Assembly: GCA_023807065.1 (NCBI GenBank)
Contig: JAJJLU010003815.1
Location: 1-29,609, forward strand
DNA from: Isotricha intestinalis
Lineage: Eukaryota; Ciliophora; Litostomatea; Vestibuliferida; Isotrichidae
Direction: 5' to 3'
DNA: 29,609 nucleotides
Numbering within the stretch: the first letter of the stretch is position 1; every line of letters starts with the position of its first letter. The notes beneath the pieces are model-generated. The model was not told the origin of the DNA, ran no database searches, and saw nothing but the letters and a program-made list of their open reading frames with translations. Both the position numbers and the translations under genes were made by a program. Below are positions 9,252 to 18,760 of this stretch, in pieces.

Positions 9252-9430
9252 GGAGAACTTGCAATTGTAGCTGAGAACTTTCATTACCCAGCAGATGTAG
9301 AGGCCAAAGTTTACATATCCTGAATAAAAAAGGAGAATAGAATTGTTGTTTTTCAAATAGAAAAAAGAATAAATTTGATAAAGAATTAATTAAAGATATA
9401 TTCAAAGAATTAATGGTAATTATAATGAAT
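9252..9430 (+). other. possible remnant of a third bacterial gene
   Basis: Right after the ygeY remnant, a frame from 9252 reads GELAIVAENFHYPADVEAKV and then meets TGA at 9321. A purine-rich AAGGAG follows at about 9329-9334, and behind it are short frames such as NKFDKELIKDIFKELM at about 9370-9417. The amino-acid mix and base composition look bacterial rather than host-like. I cannot name the family. Composition returns to the host A/T level by about 9430, so this marks the right end of the island. Confidence 0.35.
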
Positions 9431-9601
9431 AATAATTTCAGAAAATAAGTCTTTATTGGTATTATAATATTAAGTTATAATATATTTATTATGTTATTAT
9501 TACTTATTATAAATAATATATTTTTATAATATAGAAAAAATTTTATATTATTTATAAAAAAATGAAAAATTCTAGAAATAATTAATAAACTCATTAATTA
9601 C

Positions 9602-11587
9602 TTATTTATTATTATTGTCATTTTTAGATTGAGATATATTAACATTAAAAACTTTGGAAAAATTTTTAATATTAATTCCTTTAATAATATTTTTTTTCAT
9701 ATGAATAACATCTATAAAAGCAACTTTTGATAAAGAATCACTTTCACTTCCTTTATTAATAGAATAGCCATTTTGATTATAATTTTCTAATTTTTTATTC
9801 CTACTCACTGAACTTTGTTGTTTTAAATTTATTTTAACGTCATCTTTATTTTTATTATTATATGTACTATTATTATTTTTATTACTTTTATCTCTTTTTC
9901 CTTTCAAAGAATTTTTAATTAAATTGATTTCTTTATAATGAACATCTCTTGATGTCATTAATAAATTATTACTTGCAGAATTAATAATAGTTGATTGATT
10001 TCTTTTTTGAATTTTATTTTTATTGTTTAAGTTGTTATCTTTTTTTTCTTTTGAACTTCCATTATCATTATTTTTCTTCTTTGAATTAATATTTGTCTGA
10101 TTTTTCTTTGAAATTAAAGTTCTTGAAGAATTAGGTTTATTTATGTTTATATTATTATTAGAAAATATTTGATTAATATTATTATTATAAAAATTAATAT
10201 TTGTTGGAAAAGGATTTTGATTAATAATATAGATTATATTATTTGTTATTTTCTTACTTGAAGAATTATTGGGATTATTGTTATTTAAATTTATTATTTT
10301 ATTTTTAATAGAAGTTATATTAATATTATTTTTCTGATTAGAAATACTCTTTCCACTTGAACTTCTATTTGTCAAAGGTGATTTTATATAAGTTTCATTT
10401 GAAGAAATTAAATGATCTATTTTATTTATTCTATATGTTAAAGGTATTTTAAAATTTTTAACACTATTAATATTTAACGACTTTTGACCAATATTTTTTG
10501 AAGGTAATTTAGTATTTTTTATTTTTTGTGAATTTAAACTTATATTACTTTTTGACATTGAAGAATATTCTCTTTTACTTTCTCTTTGAGTATTACTAGA
10601 ATTTTTTTTTGAAAATAATAAATTTTTTTTTGATAGTTGTAAAAAATTATTTTCTAATTTTTCTATTAATGTTCTATCTGTTTTTGAATTATTATCTTCA
10701 TTATTTAAATTTTTATTACTGTTTTTATTTGATTGTAAATTCTTTTTGTATACCTTATTAATCATATTCATACTATTATTTTTATTTTTTATTAGTTTTT
10801 TAGAAGTAATATTCCCTTTTAAATCAGAAGCAAATAAATTATAATATTTTTTTAATAAAATATCATTTTTATTAAGACAATTTTTATTTGGAGATTTATT
10901 TTTTTTAGGAGAATTATTATCTAAATGAATAACAGAATGAACATTATTATTTGCATTTTTGTATTTTTCAATAGTTTCAATAATATCATAAACTTTTTCA
11001 TAGAAAATTTTTTCTTCTTTTACCAAATTATCCCTATTAATATTAAATAAAGTTTCAATATCTTCTTTATTAGTTTCATTTAAAATAGAATGAATTACAT
11101 CTGTTGAAAAAACATCATTTTCTTTTTCTTCTTCATTTAAACTATTAATAGAATATTTCTTTTTATTTTTAATTTCCATTTGTTCTTGAAGATCAATCAT
11201 TCTTTGTTTTTTTTGAATATTTTTATAAATAAATTTACCTTCTTGTAGAGAAGTATAATTAGGATAAATTTTTGAGTAAGTACCATAATATTCAAAAAAT
11301 TTAGGTAATCTAGCATTACTTTCATATTTTCTATAATATCTTTTTAAAAATTCACTATTATCATCTAAAATTAAATAATCTTTAAATTTTGCGACTACAT
11401 GTGTTTTTTCATTATATATTATATTATTTATGATATTTATTAAGTAAGTTTGTGGAGTTGTATATTTTTTTGATATTTTCTTATGTGCATATTGTTTATA
11501 TTTATTTGTTGATCTTTTATTTTTGTTTCTTGATAACAATAAATAATTATTCTTGAAGTTTTTCCTATTTGAAGAATACATATTCAA
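9602..11587 (-). CDS. Asn/Lys-rich protein of unknown function (661 aa)
   Basis: I do not recognise a named domain. Residues ~45-180 are the ordered part, with aromatic and charged motifs such as YLILDDNSEFLKRYYRKYES, LPKFFEYYGTYSKIYPNYTS and IYKNIQKKQRMIDLQEQME. From memory this resembles an N-terminal signature seen in uncharacterised ciliate proteins, but I cannot verify it. The remaining ~450 residues are low complexity, dominated by Asn, Lys, Ser and Ile with long Asn runs, and are probably disordered. There is no signal peptide or membrane span. The ATG at 11587 is the first of the frame; the gene ends with TAA. It lies upstream-to-downstream behind the PUF gene on the same strand, 358 bases away, with no sign of coupling. 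Confidence 0.8.
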   Translation of the reverse strand: MNMYSSNRKNFKNNYLLLSRNKNKRSTNKYKQYAHKKISKKYTTPQTYLINIINNIIYNEKTHVVAKFKDYLILDDNSEFLKRYYRKYESNARLPKFFEYYGTYSKIYPNYTSLQEGKFIYKNIQKKQRMIDLQEQMEIKNKKKYSINSLNEEEKENDVFSTDVIHSILNETNKEDIETLFNINRDNLVKEEKIFYEKVYDIIETIEKYKNANNNVHSVIHLDNNSPKKNKSPNKNCLNKNDILLKKYYNLFASDLKGNITSKKLIKNKNNSMNMINKVYKKNLQSNKNSNKNLNNEDNNSKTDRTLIEKLENNFLQLSKKNLLFSKKNSSNTQRESKREYSSMSKSNISLNSQKIKNTKLPSKNIGQKSLNINSVKNFKIPLTYRINKIDHLISSNETYIKSPLTNRSSSGKSISNQKNNINITSIKNKIINLNNNNPNNSSSKKITNNIIYIINQNPFPTNINFYNNNINQIFSNNNININKPNSSRTLISKKNQTNINSKKKNNDNGSSKEKKDNNLNNKNKIQKRNQSTIINSASNNLLMTSRDVHYKEINLIKNSLKGKRDKSNKNNNSTYNNKNKDDVKINLKQQSSVSRNKKLENYNQNGYSINKGSESDSLSKVAFIDVIHMKKNIIKGINIKNFSKVFNVNISQSKNDNNNK

Positions 11588-11945
11588 ATTAATTTTTAAT
11601 TCAATTTTTTTAAATTAATTTAGTAATTTGAATTAAATTTGTTAAAAGAAAATTATTAAATTGAAAAGATTTATTTCATTAGTTTAATTTTTTATATATA
11701 AATATATTAAAAGATAAATATTTTCATAATAATAAAAAATTAAAATTTTATAGTATTTTAAATACATAAAAAATATACTAAAATTAAATTACATACCATG
11801 ATTTAATCAAACTATTAATAATTAAAAATCAATAGAATAAAATTAATACAAAAATTGATACTAAAAATAATTAAAAAGATAATATCAATTAAATATTTTA
11901 ATAATCTATGATATATACAAATAATACTTCTATATTCCTATAAAA
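11588..11945. other. intergenic spacer, nothing recognised
   Basis: About 360 bases of nearly pure A/T between the PUF stop and the start of the Asn-rich gene, both on the minus strand. It must hold the PUF 3' end and the promoter of the Asn-rich gene, but I see no distinct motif, repeat or RNA. Confidence 0.5.
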
Positions 11946-14243
11946 TTAAGGATTAAAATATAAATTCATATCAATATTATTATAATTGTTAATACTATGA
12001 TTATAATTTATTTCATTTTTTCCATAATTATTATTAGAATGATAAAGATTATTGAAAGGATTTTTATTGAAATCTTGATTTTCATTTTTAGTTAAAATTG
12101 CAGTTCCTAAATAACTATAAGTAATAATTAATTTAGAATATAATTTCAATCCAAATGAATAATTTTTTAATTTATATAAATGAGGAGCAATAATTCCTAA
12201 AATATGATGTCGAGTAGATTCATCAGCTCTTTGAAGAGCCTTTTGCAAAACATAATTTCCAAATTTATCAAATAAAATACCTAAAATAATTTTATCATTA
12301 TATTTTAAAACATCAATTAATTTCTGACAAATTCTAAGGGAACAACATTCAAATATTTTTTCAACTACATTAGATGAAAATTTCTGTTTTGAATATTCCT
12401 CTAAATTACCTATTAATATTGAAACTACCTTTTCATTTACTTTATCATTTTTTAAAGAAATAATAAATTGAATAATATAATTTCCACATTGATCACTGAT
12501 TAAAACTTCACAATTATTTATTAAACTTTCAATTAATTTTTCTTTATCTTTATCTTCTGAATTTGCTTTTTCAATACATTTTTGTAAAACACAACAACCA
12601 TGTTTATGCATTGCTATATATAATATATTATCTTTTATTTCTTCAAAAATACATTTATTAACTAAATTATTTTTTAAATCTACCATTTTTAAAAGAATAT
12701 GACTTCCATTTATATCAACAGTAATTCCTTTTACAATTGGTTTAATTAAATTTAAAAAATTTTTCATTAAAGTTTCAGTGTTTAAATAATCAATTAATTT
12801 TTGGATTGCTCTTGTCCCAAAAGAATTTATACAAATATGATATATATCAAATTTAATTAAGGCTATTAATTGAAGAAACTTTTCTTCAGTCATATAATCA
12901 TACAATTTTTGGACTAAATAATTTCCGAAAGGATCAGTGATTATTTCTATAATTTTTTCAAAACAAACACTTAAAATTTTCATTGCAATTTCTGGCTGTT
13001 CATCAATTTTTTTTTGAAGTAATCTACATCCAGCTTGATCTTTACATATGAAATCACTATTTTTTATTAAATCACCTAATGACATATTATTTACATTCAT
13101 TTTTAAAGTCATTTTCCCTTTTTTTTTATTTACTCCTTTATTATTATTTAAATATCCTACATTAAACAGTTGAGGATAGTTTATTCCATTTGAGTTATTA
13201 TTTAAATTTATATAATTATTTTGTTGATAATTATTGTAAGAATTTATGCTATTTGAATTGCTATTATTATTACAATTGTTTATTCCTGTATTTATATTTA
13301 CACTTATTATAGGATTATTCTTAGGGTTTAATAAATAATTATTAGTATTATATATATTTTGATAAGCATAGTAATTTTGTTGGTTTTGAAAATTTGATAT
13401 TAGATTATTATTATTATTATTATTTAAAAAATTATATTGATTTTGGGAAATATATTGAGTAAAATTATTGTTTTGATTAATTTGATTAATATTATCGATA
13501 TTAAGATAATCATAAACACCATTATAGTTCATGGTATTATTATTATAATTTATATCATTATTACTTTCATCAATAAAAATATTCCGCTCTAAACTATTTA
13601 ATTTATTAATTCCTTGATTAACATGATTTAAAGTATTAATATTATCTTCATTCTCAAAAAACTCATTAGGAATAGTTAATTTTTGATTTTCATTCTTAGG
13701 AGTTTCAAATTTTAAAGGAGAATTTTCATTATAATTATTTGAATTATTTTTCAAAAAGAAACTAAAATTAGTTTCATTTTCATTTTTAGATGAAGGGGTA
13801 TGAATATTATTTAAAAAAGTAGATTTATGATGATAATTTCTTCTTGAATCATCATCCATCATTTTAATTAAATTAAATCTATATTCTTGTAAACCTGAAG
13901 GAGTTGGTGTTCCATCTTTAGTTTTATTATTTGGAGAAGAATCTAAATTTAATCCTTTTAAATTTGATAGAATACCAAAATTATTTAAATCGTTTATATT
14001 TAATTTTGAATTTTTATTTTCTTCTTCTTTTATTATCATATCCTCTCTATTTTCTTTTTTTTCTATATTTTTTTCTTTTTCTGATACTTTTATTCTTTTT
14101 ATTGTTTTTGCTATTTTTGATATATCATCATAATAATCTTCTTTTAAATTTTCTATTGCTTTTTCATTATTTTTTATATTATTTAATTCATTTTCTGAAA
14201 ATTTTAAAATGTTTTGTTTATAATCTTTGTTTTGGACTTTCAT
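11946..14243 (-). CDS. Pumilio-family (PUF) RNA-binding protein (765 aa)
   Basis: The C-terminal half carries eight PUF repeats, recognisable from their helix-2 cores in order: GCRLLQ, GNYLVQ, GTRAIQ, GSHILLK, GCCVLQ, GNYIIQ, SSNVVE and GNYVLQ. By the established PUF code (repeat 8 reads the 5' base; N/Q reads U, S/E reads G, C/Q reads A) these predict the Pumilio target UGUA-N-AUA. Repeat 4, which reads the fifth base, has the atypical S-H-K set. PUF proteins bind mRNA 3' UTRs and repress or destabilise transcripts in the cytoplasm. The N-terminal ~385 residues are Asn-rich and disordered-looking, typical of Pumilio proteins, and include a small Lys-rich patch (GVNKKKGKM) just before the repeats. 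There are no introns; the stop is TAA. Confidence 0.96.
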   Translation of the reverse strand: MKVQNKDYKQNILKFSENELNNIKNNEKAIENLKEDYYDDISKIAKTIKRIKVSEKEKNIEKKENREDMIIKEEENKNSKLNINDLNNFGILSNLKGLNLDSSPNNKTKDGTPTPSGLQEYRFNLIKMMDDDSRRNYHHKSTFLNNIHTPSSKNENETNFSFFLKNNSNNYNENSPLKFETPKNENQKLTIPNEFFENEDNINTLNHVNQGINKLNSLERNIFIDESNNDINYNNNTMNYNGVYDYLNIDNINQINQNNNFTQYISQNQYNFLNNNNNNNLISNFQNQQNYYAYQNIYNTNNYLLNPKNNPIISVNINTGINNCNNNSNSNSINSYNNYQQNNYINLNNNSNGINYPQLFNVGYLNNNKGVNKKKGKMTLKMNVNNMSLGDLIKNSDFICKDQAGCRLLQKKIDEQPEIAMKILSVCFEKIIEIITDPFGNYLVQKLYDYMTEEKFLQLIALIKFDIYHICINSFGTRAIQKLIDYLNTETLMKNFLNLIKPIVKGITVDINGSHILLKMVDLKNNLVNKCIFEEIKDNILYIAMHKHGCCVLQKCIEKANSEDKDKEKLIESLINNCEVLISDQCGNYIIQFIISLKNDKVNEKVVSILIGNLEEYSKQKFSSNVVEKIFECCSLRICQKLIDVLKYNDKIILGILFDKFGNYVLQKALQRADESTRHHILGIIAPHLYKLKNYSFGLKLYSKLIITYSYLGTAILTKNENQDFNKNPFNNLYHSNNNYGKNEINYNHSINNYNNIDMNLYFNP

Positions 14244-14384
14244 TTTAACCTTAATTATTTTTTAACTTCTTTTTTTCTTTACACTTTTATAAAATCTTTT
14301 AATTTTTATAATTCATTAAAATTCTTAAAATCTATATTTGATAATTAGAAATTTAATTATTTCTTTAATTTTATAGTAAAAAAA
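14244..14384. promoter_or_regulatory. divergent intergenic region between the PUF gene and a small ORF
   Basis: The 141 bases between two outward-pointing starts are almost all A/T and would have to hold the promoter of the PUF gene and, if real, of the small + strand gene. No specific element can be named from sequence alone. Confidence 0.35.
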
Positions 14385-14594
14385 ATGAATATAAATAAAG
14401 GATTAAAAGATAAGATAGAATCAAATTTTTTTTCAAATTGTATTATTGATAATCAACAAATATCTGAATTTAAAATAATTAAATTATCAAGTCCAACAAT
14501 AGTAAATACAAGATTTCGTTTTAATACAATTCAAGAGATAGATAATAATGGATTAACAAATGAATTTATTAAAGTTCAAATAGAGCAATTTTAA
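14385..14594 (+). CDS. small hypothetical protein (69 aa)
   Basis: A short frame with a sensible start context (A-run before ATG) and an amino-acid mix less repetitive than chance A/T-rich frames, for example NCIIDNQQISEFKIIKLSS and TRFRFNTIQEIDNNG. I recognise no domain, signal peptide or membrane span. It is divergent from the PUF gene and isolated from other + strand genes. It may be a real small protein, an exon of a gene whose other exons I did not find, or a remnant. Confidence 0.45.
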   Translation: MNINKGLKDKIESNFFSNCIIDNQQISEFKIIKLSSPTIVNTRFRFNTIQEIDNNGLTNEFIKVQIEQF

Positions 14595-15034
14595 TATATT
14601 TTATTTAATGTTTTATTTATATTTAATAAAAAAATTTTTTGAACAATAATTTAATTAACATTTAATATATTTTCAGTAAATTAATAAATCCATACTATCT
14701 TATTATTTGCCCATTCTTTTTACAATCTCTAATGGACATTTTTTTTGGTATTTAATTTAATAAAAACAAAACTTAATATTTCACTCATTTATTTACAAGT
14801 TAACTACAAAATTTTTTAAAAGAATAATTATTATCCAAATTTCAATATTAACTCAGTAACATAATTTAATATAACACATATATTCATATTCATAATCAAA
14901 TTAATTACATTTAATATATTAATAACTTATTGACATTTTTAATAACAAAAATAAAGAATAAGAATCTTTTTTACGAAAAATAATTAAATTTAATACCTAT
15001 AATTCGTAAAATTTCACTATTGACAAATCTTACT
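14595..15034. other. intergenic, nothing recognised
   Basis: About 440 bases of A/T-rich sequence between the ends of two convergent genes, so it should hold both 3' ends. Stops are frequent in every frame. I see no RNA gene, repeat or reading frame of note. Confidence 0.5.
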
Positions 15035-17329
15035 TTAATTTAAATTATACTTTTTAAATAAAGGACTATCTAAAAATTCATTAATAGTAATTCTTTGTTC
15101 TATTTTTTTTTTTAAGCACATTTTAATTAATTCAATAATTCCTTCATCTCTCAAAGCCCATTTATCTTTAGGAAATTTACATTCAGAAAAAACGATTTTT
15201 TTTCCAATAATTTCTTCATTATCAGAATTATCATCAAAAGGTAAAATTCCACAAGTCATATAATAAAAAATAACTCCCATTGACCAAATATCAATTTCTT
15301 TATTATAAGGAATTCTTAATAAAACTTCAGGAGCAACATAACATAAAGTACCAAAACCATCATCAACAGTTTCATTTGGTCCCATAATTTTACTTAATCC
15401 AAAATCCATTATTTTAATTTGATTCATATCTTCTGTTTCAGTTAACATAATATTATCTGGTTTTAAATCTCTATGAACAATACCATATTGATGTAAATAT
15501 TTCAACCCAGAAGCAATTTGATATATTATTTCACATATTTTTTTTTCTGATAAAGTAAATTTATTGACTTTTAAAAAATTAGATAATGAACCACCAGATA
15601 AATATTCCATTACAATAAATATATATTCTGCATTTTCAAAATGATCTAATAATCTAACTATATTTGGATGATGACATAATTTCATTATATCAATTTCAGT
15701 TTTTACTAATTCAGCATCATTATCTTTCATTGAAGATTTTTGAATAATTTTAATTGCTACTTTTTCATTAGTATTTTTATGAATTCCTAATTTGACTAAT
15801 CCAAATTTCCCTTCTCCTATATCATCTAACATTTCATAATAATCAAAAAAATTTAAGTATCCCATTCCTTTCTTTATATTTATTATAAAATCTTCTGCTA
15901 TTTGTTTTGATGTTACATAAAAATTTCTATGTTTTGTAGGAAAAATAATTTGGAAACAATATAATTTTACTCCATTCATTAATTTATCTCCATTTGGTTT
16001 TATATAACATCCACTTAAATTATGCATTCCTAATAATTCTTCTTTTGAAGCTGTTTTATAATAAAAAATATCCTTTCCAATTACCACTAAAAAATATTTT
16101 AATAATTTATTTGAATTTGATATCTTACACACCCAATTTTCATATAATATTTCATCTTTTTCTTGTTCTTCTTTTAAATTTTTTTTACCTTTTTTTTCTT
16201 CCTTTTTTTTTTCTTTTTTTTTCTCTTTTTTTTCTTTTTCTGATTGTTTTTTCTTTTTCTCTTCATCATCATCACTTGAACTATCAGAATCAACATTTAA
16301 ATTTAATTGTTGATTTTTAATTAAATTAGAAGCCATATCAAAATTATCAAGTTCATTTTGTTTTTTTAATTTTTTTTTTTCTAAAGTACTTTTTTTTAAA
16401 AATTGAGAAGGACTTTGAAAATAATCTTTAGAATTTTGAATATCTTTATTTTCATTATTATTAGGAATTAATTCATTATTCATTCTAATCATTCCTTTCA
16501 TTCCAGACATTTGAGGAGTATTATTATCAATAAAACTTTTTTTTGAATCTGGAGTTAAAAAAGCTTCTTTAATTTGAGCCGAAGCTAAAAAAGCTTCAGC
16601 AGGTGAAAAAGTAGATTTTTTAGAAGGAGTAATAAAAACTTTTTTATTTAATTCATTATATGATATTTTAGGAGTTAAAGTTTTATTTTTTGGAGTATAT
16701 GTTATTTTTCTTTTTGAAGCTTTTAAAGGACGAACATTTTGGTCTTTAAAAGGTTTTTTTTGATAAAGAAAACATAATATTTGTAAATAAATATCACTTT
16801 TCTTATTTTGAATAACTTTTGAAAATTCAGCTTCATTTAATTTTTTATTATTTTCAAAAGTATTTTCTAATATTTCATCAATTTCACTTAAACTTTGCAT
16901 TTGAAATTTATATTCAATTTCAGAATTATCTGCTTTTAAAGGAAGATAAGATAATATTACTTTAATATCTTCTTTATTAATATATCCATCTTTGTCAAAA
17001 TCTAACATTCTGAAAATAATTTCTAAAGTAGAATCAAAATCACCCATATATAAATTTAATAAGCCTTCAATAAATTCTTCTGAGTTTAAAAAATTATCTT
17101 GATTTTTATCAAGTGCACAAAATAATTTTTCTCCAATGAAAATTGGTAATTTAATATAATCATAAAATGTTACTTTGTTTATTCCTTTTTTTTTATCTTC
17201 TTCTGACCTTTCTGCTAAATCTTTGTATATTTCTTTTAAATATCCCATAAAAAGAGTCATGTCATTTAAACCAAGAATTTTTTGAAGAGATTCAAAATCT
17301 ACATACGAATTATTGTTTCCTTGATCCAT
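15035..17329 (-). CDS. EF-hand + PH-domain serine/threonine kinase (764 aa), alveolate PH-CDPK-like
   Basis: N-terminal calcium-binding region with two canonical EF loops: DKNQDNFLNSEE (residues 74-85) and DFDKDGYINKED (110-121; the last position is Asp instead of the usual Glu). Residues ~185-390 are a linker rich in Ser, Lys and Glu. A PH-like domain follows at ~395-490 (from WVCKISNSNKLLKYFLVVIG). The kinase domain at ~495-760 has the glycine loop GEGKFG, VAIKII, HRDLKPDN, DFGLSK and a GTLCYVAPE activation segment, placing it in the CAMK group. EF-hands before a PH domain and a C-terminal kinase differ from plant-type CDPKs, where the EF-hands follow the kinase, and recall the apicomplexan CDPK7 layout. 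It probably couples Ca2+ and membrane lipid binding to phosphorylation. No introns; stop TAA. Confidence 0.93.
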   Translation of the reverse strand: MDQGNNNSYVDFESLQKILGLNDMTLFMGYLKEIYKDLAERSEEDKKKGINKVTFYDYIKLPIFIGEKLFCALDKNQDNFLNSEEFIEGLLNLYMGDFDSTLEIIFRMLDFDKDGYINKEDIKVILSYLPLKADNSEIEYKFQMQSLSEIDEILENTFENNKKLNEAEFSKVIQNKKSDIYLQILCFLYQKKPFKDQNVRPLKASKRKITYTPKNKTLTPKISYNELNKKVFITPSKKSTFSPAEAFLASAQIKEAFLTPDSKKSFIDNNTPQMSGMKGMIRMNNELIPNNNENKDIQNSKDYFQSPSQFLKKSTLEKKKLKKQNELDNFDMASNLIKNQQLNLNVDSDSSSDDDEEKKKKQSEKEKKEKKKEKKKEEKKGKKNLKEEQEKDEILYENWVCKISNSNKLLKYFLVVIGKDIFYYKTASKEELLGMHNLSGCYIKPNGDKLMNGVKLYCFQIIFPTKHRNFYVTSKQIAEDFIINIKKGMGYLNFFDYYEMLDDIGEGKFGLVKLGIHKNTNEKVAIKIIQKSSMKDNDAELVKTEIDIMKLCHHPNIVRLLDHFENAEYIFIVMEYLSGGSLSNFLKVNKFTLSEKKICEIIYQIASGLKYLHQYGIVHRDLKPDNIMLTETEDMNQIKIMDFGLSKIMGPNETVDDGFGTLCYVAPEVLLRIPYNKEIDIWSMGVIFYYMTCGILPFDDNSDNEEIIGKKIVFSECKFPKDKWALRDEGIIELIKMCLKKKIEQRITINEFLDSPLFKKYNLN

Positions 17330-17445
17330 TTTTTTTTATATTTTTTTACAAAATATTTTTATAAATATTTTATTTATTTTTAATTTATAGGAAGTAATTT
17401 AATTTTTTTTTATTTTTATATATAATTATATAATAATAATAATAT

Positions 17446-17892
17446 TTAATTATTTTTTTTTTTTCTTCTTGCTTTTATTTCTTCTAATTCTCTTCCAATT
17501 TCTCTTAAACGACTTGCAGTATAAGTATAATAATTTTCAACAGGAATTTTTTTAGTTATTAATTCAGAAAAAATTAATTGAAAAGCAGTTGAAATTCCAG
17601 TTTCATTAATATAATTCTCAAAAGCATTTGCTTGAATTTTTCTTAATTGAATTTTATCTAAATTTTCTCTTCTTCCTTGAGATGAATTTAAATCATTTTT
17701 ATTTATTGATAAACTTTGGGAAATGTTTATACTATTATTATTTGAATGTAAACTCTTGTTCATTGAATTATTTTCTGAATTGCCTTCTTTTATACTAAAT
17801 TTTTGACTTTCGTTCATTTCATTCATTTGGTTTATTTCTGAATTGTTTTTAGAAACTGAATTTTTACTTGATTTATTCATGCTTTCTGACAT
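17446..17892 (-). CDS. RIIa/DPY30-like small protein (148 aa)
   Basis: The N-terminal ~75 residues are Ser/Asn/Met-rich and disordered-looking. The C-terminal ~70 residues are ordered and helical: FENYINETGISTAFQLIFSE, then ITKKIPVENYYTYTASRLRE and a basic end (ARRKKKNN). The Y-x5-G-I-x2-A-x5-L-x7-P-x2 pattern fits the two-helix dimerisation/docking fold shared by DPY30 and PKA-RIIa domains, which often occurs in axonemal (radial spoke) and chromatin proteins. I infer a scaffold or docking role, possibly ciliary. It lies 116 bases upstream of the kinase on the same strand; each probably has its own promoter. Confidence 0.65.
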   Translation of the reverse strand: MSESMNKSSKNSVSKNNSEINQMNEMNESQKFSIKEGNSENNSMNKSLHSNNNSINISQSLSINKNDLNSSQGRRENLDKIQLRKIQANAFENYINETGISTAFQLIFSELITKKIPVENYYTYTASRLREIGRELEEIKARRKKKNN

Positions 17893-18150
17893 TTTTTATT
17901 TTTTTATTGAATAACTTATTTTTTTTTTGAATTTTAAATATAATCAATTTTTATTTGCTTCTCGTATTGAAATATTAAAAGATAAATAATCAATATAAAA
18001 AGATAAAAAATTATTATAAGAAAATATATATGATTATTTTCGATAATATCATCTAATTAAATTGAGTAAATGAATCCTCCTTTTAATAAAATTTGAATCA
18101 TAAAAAAATTTTAAAAAAATATTAATTTTAAATGACTTTGAATTATGAAT

Positions 18151-18617
18151 TTACATAAATATTTGTTCAAATAAATCAATAAACAATATTTTCTTTGAAT
18201 TTAATTTTAATTGTTTTATTTCATTTAACAAATCTTTATTTATTTCAATTTTAAAATTTATTAATAAGCATGATTTATTAATTTAATAATATTAATAATA
18301 AAATTAGATAAAGTTAAAGAAGTCAAAGCAGAACAATTATAGAATATATAACTCATAATATTAACATTATTAGGATTGACTCCAAATTATTCAATAAATT
18401 TCTCTGAAATTTCATCTTTACAATTAAATTGATATTCATTGACATACATACTATTAAAGATATTTTTTAACTGTTTTATTTTATTTTATTTATTTGAATT
18501 TGCTTTTATTCTTGATTCTTCAATTAATCCATTTTAATTATCTGATTTAAACTCTTGAATAAATATTTTTAATTTATTATGTAAATCTTATATTTAATTA
18601 TTTTCTCTTTCTTTTTC
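18151..18617 (-). pseudogene. broken LRR/BspA-like fragment with TAA at Gln positions
   Basis: On the minus strand, the frame from 18617 to 18264 reads as a convincing protein. It has a coiled-coil start (LHNKLKIFIQEFKSDN), then NSMYVNEYQFNCKDEISEKF, then NVNIMSYIFYNCSALTSLTL. The last block resembles the FYNCSSLTSL signature of BspA/DUF285-type leucine-rich repeats. Within ~118 codons the only stops are TAA, at places where Gln would fit (for example SDN-TAA-NGL and FIE-TAA-FGV). Near 18265 the sense moves to another frame (NFKIEINKDLLNEIKQLKLN) that ends with TAA at 18151. No ATG starts it. I read it as a gene fragment; whether the TAA codons are lesions or sense codons is discussed in the findings. 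The rest of 17893-18760 holds nothing I recognise. Confidence 0.5.
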
Positions 18618-18760
18618 AAATATAAAAAATATTTAAATATATAAACATAAAAAAATAAAAAGGAATAAAAAGAATTAAAAATAAAAAGAGGATACACAAA
18701 AAATTAAAAAATATATTAAAAAAAGTTAAATTAAAATTACTGAATATATAAAATATTTAT

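Noticed and set aside
6365..9430. Bacterial contamination joined by misassembly
   Set aside because: It is not excluded, but the second gene has many lesions and the edges fade gradually into host-like sequence, which fits an old integration better than a join to a living bacterial genome.
15994..16320. Plus-strand open frame of 108 codons, hydrophobic
   Set aside because: It is antisense to the Lys-rich linker of the kinase gene, which has clear EF-hand and kinase motifs.
18151..18617. Repeat-induced point mutation (C-to-T at CpA) as the source of the TAA codons
   Set aside because: CpA dinucleotides remain common in this fragment, and TpG is also retained, so a process converting most CAA to TAA should have removed them too.
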